Below are positions 23,397 through 31,167 of a stretch of 64,000 nt of DNA, in pieces (position 1 is the first letter of the stretch; each line of letters opens with the position of its first letter). This DNA is from Streptomyces sp. DH24 (lineage in GTDB: Bacteria; Actinomycetota; Actinomycetes; Streptomycetales; Streptomycetaceae). Location: NCBI RefSeq assembly GCF_029813775.1, contig NZ_JARVKW010000033.1:1-64000 (forward strand), in the 5' to 3' direction. The notes beneath the pieces are model-generated. The model was given only the letters and a program-made list of their open reading frames with translations, was not told the origin of the DNA and did no database searches. Position numbers and translations under genes: made by a program.

Positions 23397-23546
23397 CGGA
23401 CTGGAGACCGCCTCCCCGTCGCTCTGGCCCTGCTCAAGCTTCCGACCAGCGCGTTGACCGCCGTGCTCGGACTGCTGCTGATGTGCGGTAACTCCGTGGG
23501 CGGGGCGAACAACACCCTGGCAAACCGGTTCGCGACCCCCAGGTGA
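23397..23546 (+). pseudogene. Possible C-terminal relic of an integral membrane protein
   Basis: An open stretch without a start encodes LPVALALLKLPTSALTAVLG, then LLLMCGNSVGG, before a stop at 23544. It resembles a TM segment near the C-terminus of a Streptomyces membrane protein family I recall as ending in similar LKLPTGALTAVLGLLLM sequences. An in-frame stop lies directly upstream. It is likely a decayed fragment in the 772-bp gap between the S1-like gene and the TauD gene. Confidence 0.3.
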
Positions 23547-23706
23547 CGGCTGCCTGACGGCAGTCGCACAACGTGATCCTCATGCGCGTCCCACTCACCG
23601 GCGGGCGGGTCCGGGGGAGGGTGATCCTTTCGGCGGTGTTTCAGGGTCGTGAAGCGGACCCGGGAAGCCTTGACCGGCCGTGCCGCGCCTGGTCAAGCTC
23701 GTGGAC

Positions 23707-23787
23707 ATGACCGCGACGCCCCTCCTCGTGACGCGGCTCCACATCGACTTGGAGCGCCTGGCCTCGGCCGCCTGTCCGTGCCGCTGA
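23707..23787 (+). CDS. Short cysteine-containing leader peptide upstream of TauD gene
   Basis: A 26-codon open frame from ATG 23707 encodes a peptide ending LVTRLHIDLERLASAACPCR. Actinobacterial leader peptides with the pattern (S/T)RRHVDL.R..SA.C occur upstream of sulfur-assimilation genes and are proposed to sense cysteine supply during translation. Here the two Cys codons sit just before the stop. A sulfonate/taurine dioxygenase-type gene begins 242 bp downstream, which fits sulfur-responsive attenuation. The Shine-Dalgarno is weak. Assignment rests on motif and context. Confidence 0.6.
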   Translation: MTATPLLVTRLHIDLERLASAACPCR

Positions 23788-23938
23788 CGGCCGCGGGCAC
23801 TCGCCGCGCCCGCGCTTCCGGGCGGCGGCCCCTCCACATACCGGCTGCCCGGCCCCCGCCCGCGCCTCCGCCCGGTGCCCCCGCCCCGACCGCGCCCTCC
23901 CGTTCCGCGTCGCACGCGGCCCGCCCTGCGCCTCACGC

Positions 23939-24022
23939 GACGCCCAGCGCCCAACCGCCGAAACGCGACGTCCAGCGCCCACCCGCCGAAACGCGGCATC
24001 CAGCACCCACCCGCCGAAGGGA
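23939..24022 (+). repeat. Three tandem copies of a 28-bp repeat before tauD-like gene
   Basis: Units start at 23939, 23967 and 23995 and share CCAGCGCCCACCCGCCGAAA with few changes. The last copy ends in GAAGGGA, which serves as the ribosome binding site of the dioxygenase gene. The array lies between the leader peptide and the start codon. Confidence 0.8.
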
Positions 24023-24028
24023 ACCCCC

Positions 24029-25057
24029 ATGACCACCCCCGCCCCGGCCCCGGCCGTCACCTCCGCCGCCACGGCTGCCGGCGGCACCTCCGCCGCCCCG
24101 GCGGTCAGCGACATCTCCGCCGCCCCCACCGCCCCCGCCGTCGAGCGCATCGGCGGTCGCATCGGCGCCGTGCTGCGAGGCGTCCGCCTCGGCGGGGACC
24201 TGCCCGGACCCACCGTGGACGCGATCCGCGCCGCCGTCCTCGCGCACAAGGTGGTCTTCCTCCGCGACCAGCACCATCTCGACGCCGACAGCCACGAGGC
24301 GTTCGCCCGGCTCCTCGGCACACCCGTCGCGCACCCCACCGTGCCCTCCGTCGACGGGCGTTACGCCTTCGCCGTCGACAACGACCACGGAGGCCGCGCC
24401 AATCAGTGGCACACCGACGTCACCTTCGTGCCCGCCTACCCGGCGTTCTCCATCCTGCGCGCCGAGGTCGTCCCGCCGTACGGCGGCAACACCCTGTGGG
24501 CCAACACGGCCGCCGCCTACGCCGAACTCCCCGAACCCCTGCGAGTGCTGGCAGACAGCCTGCGCGCCGTGCACACCAACGACTACGACTACGCCGCCGC
24601 GCGCCCGCACGCCTCCGCCCGCGAACTCCAGCAGCACCGCGAGGTGTTCACGTCCACCCGGTTCCGCACCGAGCACCCGGTGGTGCGCGTGCACCCCGAG
24701 ACGGGAGAGCGCACCCTGGTCCTCGGCAGCTTCGTGCAGCGGCTCGCCGGCTTCAACGGGCGGGACTCCCGTGCCCTGATCGGCGTCCTGCAGTCGCACG
24801 TCGAGCGCCCGGAGAACACCGTCCGCTGGCAGTGGCGCGCCGGTGACGTGGCCATCTGGGACAACCGCGCCACCCAGCACTACGGCGTCGACGACTCCGA
24901 CGACCACGAGCGCACCCTGCGCCGCGTCACGATCGACGGGGACGTTCCGGTGGGCGTGGACGGCCGCCGGTCGGTGCTGCTGGCACCGGAGTCGGTGCCG
25001 GAGCCGGAGCACGGCATCGTGTCCGGAGCCTCCACGAGCCGCCGCCCAGGGCTATGA
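24029..25057 (+). CDS. TauD/TfdA-family 2-oxoglutarate-dependent dioxygenase
   Basis: A 342-residue non-heme iron dioxygenase. The iron ligands are visible as QWHTDVTF (HxD) and a distal His in ATQHYGVDD, and the 2-oxoglutarate-binding Arg lies in TLRRVTIDGD. Residues 1-38 are a low-complexity Ala/Pro/Thr extension absent from typical TauD. Family members release sulfite from taurine or alkyl sulfonates or hydroxylate other acids. The upstream cysteine leader peptide favours a sulfur-scavenging role. A strong hairpin terminator follows, so it is monocistronic. Confidence 0.88.
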   Translation: MTTPAPAPAVTSAATAAGGTSAAPAVSDISAAPTAPAVERIGGRIGAVLRGVRLGGDLPGPTVDAIRAAVLAHKVVFLRDQHHLDADSHEAFARLLGTPVAHPTVPSVDGRYAFAVDNDHGGRANQWHTDVTFVPAYPAFSILRAEVVPPYGGNTLWANTAAAYAELPEPLRVLADSLRAVHTNDYDYAAARPHASARELQQHREVFTSTRFRTEHPVVRVHPETGERTLVLGSFVQRLAGFNGRDSRALIGVLQSHVERPENTVRWQWRAGDVAIWDNRATQHYGVDDSDDHERTLRRVTIDGDVPVGVDGRRSVLLAPESVPEPEHGIVSGASTSRRPGL

Positions 25058-25075
25058 CGCGGGAGTGAACGAGGC

Positions 25076-25105
25076 GCGGCGGCCGGTGAGTTCACCGGCC
25101 GCCGC
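25076..25105 (+). terminator. Hairpin terminator after TauD gene
   Basis: A perfect 14-bp inverted repeat, GCGGCGGCCGGTGA and its complement around GT, lies 18 bp after the dioxygenase stop. Confidence 0.75.
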
Positions 25106-25165
25106 CGTATTCGACCCGTCGACTGCTGCACGACGGGTTGACGTGTTCCTGGCCAGATGGCTTTA

Positions 25166-25179
25166 TGGGAGCGCTCCCA
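25166..25179. promoter_or_regulatory. Perfect CebR-type operator
   Basis: TGGGAGCGCTCCCA is a perfect 14-bp palindrome identical to the known CebR (LacI family) operator that controls cellobiose and cellulose genes in Streptomyces. It lies 47 bp before the mannanase GTG, where it can block the promoter. Confidence 0.85.
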
Positions 25180-25226
25180 CACTTTCCGATGCTCGATTTC
25201 CTGGCGCTCACCCCCATGGAGGCGCA

Positions 25227-26939
25227 GTGAAAAGGACGACACGCACGACACGTACGACACGCACGTCACCATCCACTCCTGCCACGGCCCGGTCGGCCGT
25301 CGTGGCCGCACTGGTCGCCCTGGCCGTCCTGCTGGGGCTCGGCGCCCTGAGCGCGGGCCCGGCCCGTGCCGCTGAGTCAAGCGGTGCGCAGCCGCCCCGT
25401 ACCCAGGCCACCGGCCTGCACATCAGCGACGGCCGGCTGCTGGAGGCGAACGGCAATGACTTCGTGATGCGCGGCGTCAACCACGCGCACACCTGGTACA
25501 CGAACCAGACGCAGTCATGGGCCGACATCAAGGCGCTGGGCGCCAACACCGTCCGCGTCGTCCTGTCCGACGGCCACCGCTGGACCGAGAACAGCCCCGC
25601 GGACGTGGCGGCCGTCGTCGAGCGGTGCAAGGTCAACCGGCTGATCTGTGTCCTGGAGGTGCACGACACCACCGGATACGGCGAGGAGGCCGCCGCCGGA
25701 ACGCTTGACCACGCGGCCGACTACTGGATCGGCCTCAAGGACGTACTGGCCGGTCAAGAGGACTACGTCATCATCAACATCGGCAACGAGCCCTGGGGCA
25801 ACACGAACCCCGAGGGCTGGACCGACCCCACCATCGCGTCCGTCAAGAAGCTCCGCGCGGCGGGCTTCCAGCACACGATCATGGTGGATGCGCCCAACTG
25901 GGGCCAGGACTGGCAGGGCGTCATGCGGGCCAACGCCCGGTCGGTGTACGACGCCGACCCCACGGGCAACTTGATCTTCTCGATCCACATGTACAGCGTC
26001 TTCGACACGGCCCAGGAGATCAACGACTACCTCAACGCGTTCGTCAATGCCCGACTGCCCATCGTCATCGGCGAGTTCGGCGGCCCCGCGGACCAGTGGG
26101 GCGACCCGGACGAGGACACCATGCTGGCCGCCGCCGAGCGACTCGACCTCGGTTATCTGGCCTGGTCCTGGAGCGGCAACACCGACCCGGTCCTCGACCT
26201 CGCCATCGGCTTCGACCCCAAGCAGCTCAGCTCCTGGGGGCAGCGCATCTTCCACGGCGCCAACGGCATCGCCGCGACCTCGCGCGAGGCCGAGATCTTC
26301 GGGGGCGGCCAGGCCGACATCCAGGCCCCGACCGCTCCCGGCGCCCCCGCCGCCTCGTCCGTGACAGCGGCCTCCGTCACGCTCACGTGGCCGGCCGCCA
26401 CCGACAACGTCGGCGTCACCGGATACGACGTCGTGCGGATCGCCGCCGGCTCGGAGACCGAGGTCGCCGCCTCCACCACCACCTCGGCCACCGTGTCCGG
26501 CCTGAGCGCGGCGACGACGTACACCTTCGCCGTCTACGCCCGCGACGCCGCCGGGAACCGTTCGGCCCGCTCGGCGACCGTCAGCCTCACCACCGACGGG
26601 GACGGCGGCGGCACCCCGGGCACATGCTCCGTCGGCTACCGCGTCGTCGGCGAATGGCCAGGCGGCTTCCAGGGCGAGATCACCCTGCGCAACACCGGCA
26701 CCGCCCCGGTCCGCGACTGGACGCTGGTGTTCGCCTTCCCCGACGGGCAGAAGATCACCAACATGTGGGGCGGAACGCCCGCCCAGTCCGGCGGCACGGT
26801 CACCGTCACGCCCGCCTCCTACACGGCCACCGTCCCGGCCTCGGGTTCGGTCACCCTCGGCTTCACGGCGGCCAAGGGCAGCGCGAACACCAGCCCGAAG
26901 ACCTTCACCCTGAGCGGCAGCGCCTGCGCCGCGTCCTGA
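25227..26939 (+). CDS. Secreted GH5 beta-mannanase with FN3 and CBM2
   Basis: A 570-residue secreted enzyme. Signal peptide: a Thr/Arg-rich n-region, then VVAALVALAVLLGLGALSAGPARA. Catalytic domain about 55-365: VMRGVNHAHTWY, the acid/base Glu in INIGNEPWG and the nucleophile Glu in PIVIGEFGG. The sequence closely resembles streptomycete GH5_8 mannan endo-1,4-beta-mannosidases. An FN3 domain (about 368-460) and a cellulose-binding CBM2 (about 470-570, starting GTCSVGYRVVGEWPGG) follow. GTG 25227 has GGAGG 4 nt upstream. A perfect CebR box in the promoter points to induction by cello-oligosaccharides. The hairpin at 26950 ends the unit. Confidence 0.9.
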   Translation: MKRTTRTTRTTRTSPSTPATARSAVVAALVALAVLLGLGALSAGPARAAESSGAQPPRTQATGLHISDGRLLEANGNDFVMRGVNHAHTWYTNQTQSWADIKALGANTVRVVLSDGHRWTENSPADVAAVVERCKVNRLICVLEVHDTTGYGEEAAAGTLDHAADYWIGLKDVLAGQEDYVIINIGNEPWGNTNPEGWTDPTIASVKKLRAAGFQHTIMVDAPNWGQDWQGVMRANARSVYDADPTGNLIFSIHMYSVFDTAQEINDYLNAFVNARLPIVIGEFGGPADQWGDPDEDTMLAAAERLDLGYLAWSWSGNTDPVLDLAIGFDPKQLSSWGQRIFHGANGIAATSREAEIFGGGQADIQAPTAPGAPAASSVTAASVTLTWPAATDNVGVTGYDVVRIAAGSETEVAASTTTSATVSGLSAATTYTFAVYARDAAGNRSARSATVSLTTDGDGGGTPGTCSVGYRVVGEWPGGFQGEITLRNTGTAPVRDWTLVFAFPDGQKITNMWGGTPAQSGGTVTVTPASYTATVPASGSVTLGFTAAKGSANTSPKTFTLSGSACAAS

Positions 26940-26949
26940 CCGGTACGTC

Positions 26950-26992
26950 CACGTGCCGGCCGGCGAGGACGCGCGTCCCCGGCCGGCACGTG
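26950..26992 (+). terminator. Terminator after mannanase gene
   Basis: A perfect 14-bp stem, CACGTGCCGGCCGG paired with its complement, encloses a 15-nt loop that contains a further GGAC/GTCC pairing. It begins 10 bp after the stop. Confidence 0.85.
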
Positions 26993-27142
26993 AACCGGGC
27001 GACAGCCCGAAACCACCGGGTGACCGAGCGCTTTCGGCCAAGGATTGACCATCGCTCAATAGGCGGCCCGGGCCCCCTGTCCCGGGCGCCTGATGATCAA
27101 CTACCTTGTTTGACAAGCCCGTTACTCAATTCAGGGAGCCCC

Positions 27143-28369
27143 ATGTCCACCGCGCAGCAGGTCCCCGACATCCTCTCGCCCGAGTTCGCTGCGAACCCCT
27201 ACCCGGCCTATCGCACGATGCGCGAGACCGCACCCCTGATCTGGCACGAGGCCACACAGAGCTACATCATCTCGCGCTACGAGGACGTGGAACGCGTCTT
27301 CAAGGACAAGGCGGGCGAGTTCACCACCGACAACTACGACTGGCAGCTCGAACCCGTGCACGGCAAGACGATCGTCCAGCTCAGCGGCCGCGAGCACGCC
27401 GTGCGCCGGGCGCTCGTCGCACCCGCCTTCCGGGGCAACGACCTGCAGGAGAAGTTCCTGCCCGTCATCGAGCGCAACTCCCGCGAACTCATCGACGCCT
27501 TCCGGCACACCGGCTCCGCCGACCTCGTCGGCGACTACGCGACGCACTTCCCGGTCAGCGTGATCGCCGACATGCTGGGCCTCGACAAGGCCGACCACGC
27601 CCGCTTCCACCGCTGGTACACCGCGGTCGTCGCCTTCTTCAGCAACCTCTCGGGCGACCCGGAGGTGGCTGCGGCGGGGGAGCGGACCCGGGTGGAATTC
27701 ACCGAGTACATGCTGCCGATCATCCGCGAGCGCCGGGACAACCTCGGCGACGACCTGCTGTCCACCCTGTGCGCGGCCGAGGTCGACGGCGTCAAGATGA
27801 GCGACGAGGACATCAAGGCGTTCTGCAGCCTGCTGCTCGCCGCCGGCGGCGAGACCACCGACAAGGCCATCGCCAGCATCTTCGCGAACCTGCTCACGCA
27901 CCGCGAACAGCTCGCGGCCGTCCGCGAGGACCGCGGCCTGATACCCCGGGCCCTGGCCGAGACGCTGCGCTACACGCCGCCGGTCCACATGATCATGCGC
28001 CAGTCGGCGACCGAGGTGAAACTCAGCGGCGGCACCATACCCGCCGGCGTCACCGTCACCTGCCTGATCGGCGCCGCCAACCGGGACGAGAACCGCTACC
28101 GGAACCCGGACAGCTTCGACATCTTCCGCGACGACCTCACCGCGACGACCGCCTTCTCCGCCGCCGCCGACCACCTCGCGTTCGCCCTCGGCCGGCACTT
28201 CTGCGTGGGCGCCCTGCTGGCCAAGGCCGAGGTCGAGACCGGCGTCGGACAACTCCTCGACGCCATGCCCGACGTGCGGCTCGCCGACGGCTTCGAGCCG
28301 GTCGAGCAGGGCGTGTTCACGCGCGGACCGCAGTCCCTCCCGGTGCGGTTCACCCCCGTCGCCGCCTGA
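27143..28369 (+). CDS. Cytochrome P450
   Basis: A 408-residue soluble bacterial P450. The I-helix oxygen-activation motif is AAGGETT, the K-helix ExxR is ETLR, and the heme loop is FALGRHFCVGALLA with the axial Cys. All catalytic elements are intact, unlike the conservon P450 that converges on it. ATG 27143 follows AGGGAG. Upstream are a GC-rich hairpin (27062-27090) and a small inverted repeat CTTGT-TTG-ACAAG (27105-27117) that could be an operator. No ferredoxin gene is adjacent. The substrate is unknown. Confidence 0.9.
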   Translation: MSTAQQVPDILSPEFAANPYPAYRTMRETAPLIWHEATQSYIISRYEDVERVFKDKAGEFTTDNYDWQLEPVHGKTIVQLSGREHAVRRALVAPAFRGNDLQEKFLPVIERNSRELIDAFRHTGSADLVGDYATHFPVSVIADMLGLDKADHARFHRWYTAVVAFFSNLSGDPEVAAAGERTRVEFTEYMLPIIRERRDNLGDDLLSTLCAAEVDGVKMSDEDIKAFCSLLLAAGGETTDKAIASIFANLLTHREQLAAVREDRGLIPRALAETLRYTPPVHMIMRQSATEVKLSGGTIPAGVTVTCLIGAANRDENRYRNPDSFDIFRDDLTATTAFSAAADHLAFALGRHFCVGALLAKAEVETGVGQLLDAMPDVRLADGFEPVEQGVFTRGPQSLPVRFTPVAA

Positions 28370-28382
28370 CGCGCCACCTCAC

Positions 28383-28412
28383 GGGCAGGGGCCCCGGCAT
28401 CGGGGCCCGCCC
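28383..28412. terminator. Bidirectional terminator between convergent P450 genes
   Basis: GGGCCCCG pairs with CGGGGCCC around GCAT, extended by GGGC/GCCC with a two-base bulge. It sits in the 47-bp gap between the two convergent P450 genes and can serve both. Confidence 0.75.
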
Positions 28413-28416
28413 GCCG

Positions 28417-29679
28417 CTACCGCGCGACCGGCGTGAACTCCACCGGCAGCGCCGTCAGCCCGCGCATCCAGATCGACGGACGCCAGGTCAGCTCCTCCGG
28501 CTCCACCGCCAGCACCAGGTCCGGCAGCCGCTCCAGCAGCGTCTCCACGGCCGTACGCGCGATGACGTCGGCCAGCAGCGGCGCCGGATAGGGGCAGCGG
28601 TGCTCGCCGTTGCTGAACGACAGGTGCGCTGAGTTCTCCGCGCCGACGTGCGCCTCCGGCCAGATCTGCGGGTCCGTGTTGGCCGCGGCGAGGCCCAGCA
28701 CCAGGCAGTCACCGGCCCGGATCTGCCGACCGCCGAGCTGGGTGTCACGCACCGCCCAGCGGCCGATGAAGTTCTGCGTCGGCGTGTCCAGCCACAGCAC
28801 CTCGTTCAGCGCCTCGCCCACACTCAGCCGGCCGCCCGACACGTTCAGCGCGAACCGCTCGTCGGTCAGCAGCAGCCGCAGCGTGTTGCAGATCCAGTTC
28901 GCCGTCGGCTGCTGCGCCGCCGCGATGACCGAGATCAGGTCCTGGACGATCTCCTCGTCGGTCAGCCCCGCCGGGTGCAGCAGCATCCGCGAGGTGACGT
29001 CCGGACCCGGCCGCTCCCGCTTCTCCTTCACCAGCTGCGTCAGCCGCGCGCCCACCCGCCCGTACGCGGCCACCGGGTCGTCGCCCTCCGCCGCGTCCAG
29101 GGAGATCCGCAGGTCGTCCACGAGCTGCTGGGTGTCCGTGCCGGAGTGCGGCATCCCGCACATCTGCACCGCCGCGCGCATCGGCAGGGCGTGCGCGTAC
29201 GCGCTCATCAACTCCGCCTGGCCGCTGCCCGAGAAGGCACCGATGAGCTGGTCGGCGATGTGCTGGCAGTCGCGCGCCAGCTCGAACTGGTCGACGCCCT
29301 CCAGCGCCTCGGTGATCACCCCGGCCCGCCGCTGGTGCTCCGCGCCCTCGGTGAACAGCACCGACGGCTGGTATCCGACGAACGGCAGCAGCGGCCAGTC
29401 CGGCGGGATGTTCGGCCACTGGTTCCAGCGGCGCGAGTCCCGCGCGAACAGCTCGTCGTGACTGGTCACATAGCCGACCTCGGAGTAGCCGAGGACCAGC
29501 CAGGCGGGAATGTCGTGGTCGAGCAGCACCGGCGCGACCGCGCCGTGCTCCCGGCGCAGCGTCCGGTACAGCTCCGACGGCGTCTGCTGGTACTCCAGAC
29601 CGGCCAGGCGCACCGCGCCCGCATGGGCGGGGCAGCCCGGGGGAGCCGCGTCGGCGGAGGGGATTCCGGTGTCGGTCAC
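28417..29679 (-). CDS. cvnE: Conservon-associated P450 lacking ExxR (CYP157-like, CvnE)
   Basis: A 420-residue P450-family protein and the last gene of the cvn operon. The heme-loop Cys is present (FSNGEHRCPYPAPLL). The K-helix that should read ExxR reads EVLW (in ALNEVLWLDTPTQN), and the I-helix region IAAAQQPTAN lacks the acid-alcohol pair. CYP157 enzymes of Streptomyces conservons are known for this missing ExxR, so this is a family trait rather than a mutation. GTG 29679 overlaps the cvnD stop. Its role is probably in conservon signalling or an unusual oxidation. It is convergent with an ordinary P450. Confidence 0.85.
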   Translation of the reverse strand: MTDTGIPSADAAPPGCPAHAGAVRLAGLEYQQTPSELYRTLRREHGAVAPVLLDHDIPAWLVLGYSEVGYVTSHDELFARDSRRWNQWPNIPPDWPLLPFVGYQPSVLFTEGAEHQRRAGVITEALEGVDQFELARDCQHIADQLIGAFSGSGQAELMSAYAHALPMRAAVQMCGMPHSGTDTQQLVDDLRISLDAAEGDDPVAAYGRVGARLTQLVKEKRERPGPDVTSRMLLHPAGLTDEEIVQDLISVIAAAQQPTANWICNTLRLLLTDERFALNVSGGRLSVGEALNEVLWLDTPTQNFIGRWAVRDTQLGGRQIRAGDCLVLGLAAANTDPQIWPEAHVGAENSAHLSFSNGEHRCPYPAPLLADVIARTAVETLLERLPDLVLAVEPEELTWRPSIWMRGLTALPVEFTPVAR

Positions 29680-30293
29680 GGTGTCGTCTCCTGGGCCATG
29701 GCCAGTTCGTAGAGGTGGTCCACGAGGGTGATCAGCACGTCCTTCCCGGACTGCCTGACCCGCGCGTCGCAGTCGATCAGCGGCACGTGTTCGGGCAGTG
29801 CGAGCGCATGACGGATCTCGTCCAGGGAGTACCTGGTGGTGTCGTTGTCGAAGCGGTTCACGGCGACCACGAACGGCGTCCGGTGGTGCTCCAGCCGGTC
29901 TATCGCGTACCAGGAGTCGTCCATGCGGCGCGTGTCGACGAGCACGACCGCGCCCAGCGTGCCGGAGAACAGCCGGTCCCACAGGAACCAGAAGCGTTCC
30001 TGCCCCGGCGCGCCGAACAAGTACAGCACCATGCGGGCGTTGAGGCTGATCCGTCCGAAGTCGAACGCCACCGTGGTGGTCGTCTTCCCCGCCACCCCGC
30101 TCGTCTCGTCCACGCCCACACCGGCCTGCGTCATCACCTCCTCGGTGTTGAGCGGCCGGATCTCGCTGACCGAGCGGACCAGCGTCGTCTTGCCGACTCC
30201 GAAACCGCCCACGACGACGATCTTCAGGCCGGTCTCCGCGGCGTCGTCCAGGGGTGTGCGGTGGGAGGGCAGCTCAGAGGTTGCGGAGCCCAT
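29676..30293 (-). CDS. cvnD: Conservon small GTPase CvnD
   Basis: A 205-residue Ras-like GTPase (ATP/GTP-binding protein of the MglA-like group). The P-loop is GGFGVGKTTLVRS, switch-associated LFGAPGQERFWFLWD corresponds to the G3 region, and VNRFD is the NKxD-type G4 motif. In conservons this protein works with CvnA-C in a membrane-associated complex compared to eukaryotic G-protein systems. It overlaps cvnC by 20 bp and cvnE by 4 bp, showing tight operon structure. Confidence 0.93.
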   Translation of the reverse strand: MGSATSELPSHRTPLDDAAETGLKIVVVGGFGVGKTTLVRSVSEIRPLNTEEVMTQAGVGVDETSGVAGKTTTTVAFDFGRISLNARMVLYLFGAPGQERFWFLWDRLFSGTLGAVVLVDTRRMDDSWYAIDRLEHHRTPFVVAVNRFDNDTTRYSLDEIRHALALPEHVPLIDCDARVRQSGKDVLITLVDHLYELAMAQETTP

Positions 30294-30630
30294 GGAGCAC
30301 CTCCTTGAGAAGGGCGGTATCGGGGAGCGAGGCGACGGACTGCGCCGCGCGCGGGTGTCGGGCGGTGATGCGGCCCGTGGCGAGCAGGTCGCCGAGCAGG
30401 ATCCGCACCACCGTGATCGGCAGTTTCAGCTCCGCGGCGATCTCCACCACGGCCGTCGGATGCCGGCACAGCTCAAGGATCCGGGCGTGCTCCGACTGCG
30501 TCCCGGGCGTGGGTTCGCACTCACTGACGACGAGGGTGACGAGGTCGAACGCGTCGTCGGCGCGGCTGCGCCCGCCCGTGACCGTGTAGAGCCGGTCGGG
30601 ATCACCGGTGTCCACGGGCCTGCGCGTCAC
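30274..30630 (-). CDS. cvnC: Conservon DUF742 protein CvnC
   Basis: A 118-residue DUF742 protein with the family pattern RLYTVTGGRS, FDLVTLVVS and a winged-helix-like C-terminal half (IAAELKLPITVVRILLGDLLATGRI). It is the third component of the conservon. It starts at ATG 30630, overlapping the cvnB stop by 4 bp. The DNA- or protein-binding role of the winged helix in this family is not settled. Confidence 0.92.
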   Translation of the reverse strand: MTRRPVDTGDPDRLYTVTGGRSRADDAFDLVTLVVSECEPTPGTQSEHARILELCRHPTAVVEIAAELKLPITVVRILLGDLLATGRITARHPRAAQSVASLPDTALLKEVLHGLRNL

Positions 30631-31046
30631 GAGCCGGCACTCCCCGGCACGGGCTGTCGGGGCGCGGCCCGCAGGTGCTCCCCGATCTGCTCGACCAGCT
30701 CGGTCATCTGGTGGCCGACGACGCCGGGGTCGGCGTCCTCCTCGGCGACCACCGCCAGATGCGCGCCCTCACCGGCCTCCACGATGAACAGCAGGCCGCC
30801 GTGGAACTCGGTCATGGAATGCCGCACGCCGCCGGTCCCGTCGCCGAACTCGACGGAGGCGCCCTGGGCGAGGGCCTGGATGCCGGAGCAGATCGCCGCC
30901 AGTTGGTCAGCCTGGTCGAGCGACAGATGTTCGGTCCAGCACAGCTTCAGACCGTCCCGGGACAGGACCAGGGCGTGCCGCGTGCCGGGGGTGCGCTCCA
31001 GAAGGCTCTGCAGAAGCCAGGTGAGGCTGTTGTCGGTGGTCTGCAT
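30627..31046 (-). CDS. cvnB: Conservon roadblock/LC7 protein CvnB
   Basis: A 139-residue roadblock/LC7 family protein, the MglB-like partner of the GTPase. Characteristic stretches are SLTWLLQSLLERTPGTRHAL, VLSRDGLKLC and GLLFIVEAGEGAHLAVVAEEDAD. Roadblock proteins dimerise and commonly act as GTPase-activating or scaffold factors. It lies 121 bp downstream of cvnA and overlaps cvnC by 4 bp. Confidence 0.92.
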   Translation of the reverse strand: MQTTDNSLTWLLQSLLERTPGTRHALVLSRDGLKLCWTEHLSLDQADQLAAICSGIQALAQGASVEFGDGTGGVRHSMTEFHGGLLFIVEAGEGAHLAVVAEEDADPGVVGHQMTELVEQIGEHLRAAPRQPVPGSAGS

Positions 31047-31167
31047 GGTGGGTGATGGGACGGTGGTGCCCGGCTGAACCGGTCACCGGCCCGTTCCTCC
31101 AATCTCACGTGCTCAAGCGGGGGAAGTGGGCGCCAGGGCCCCGGGCGCCGTACGGGAAGGCCTGGGC

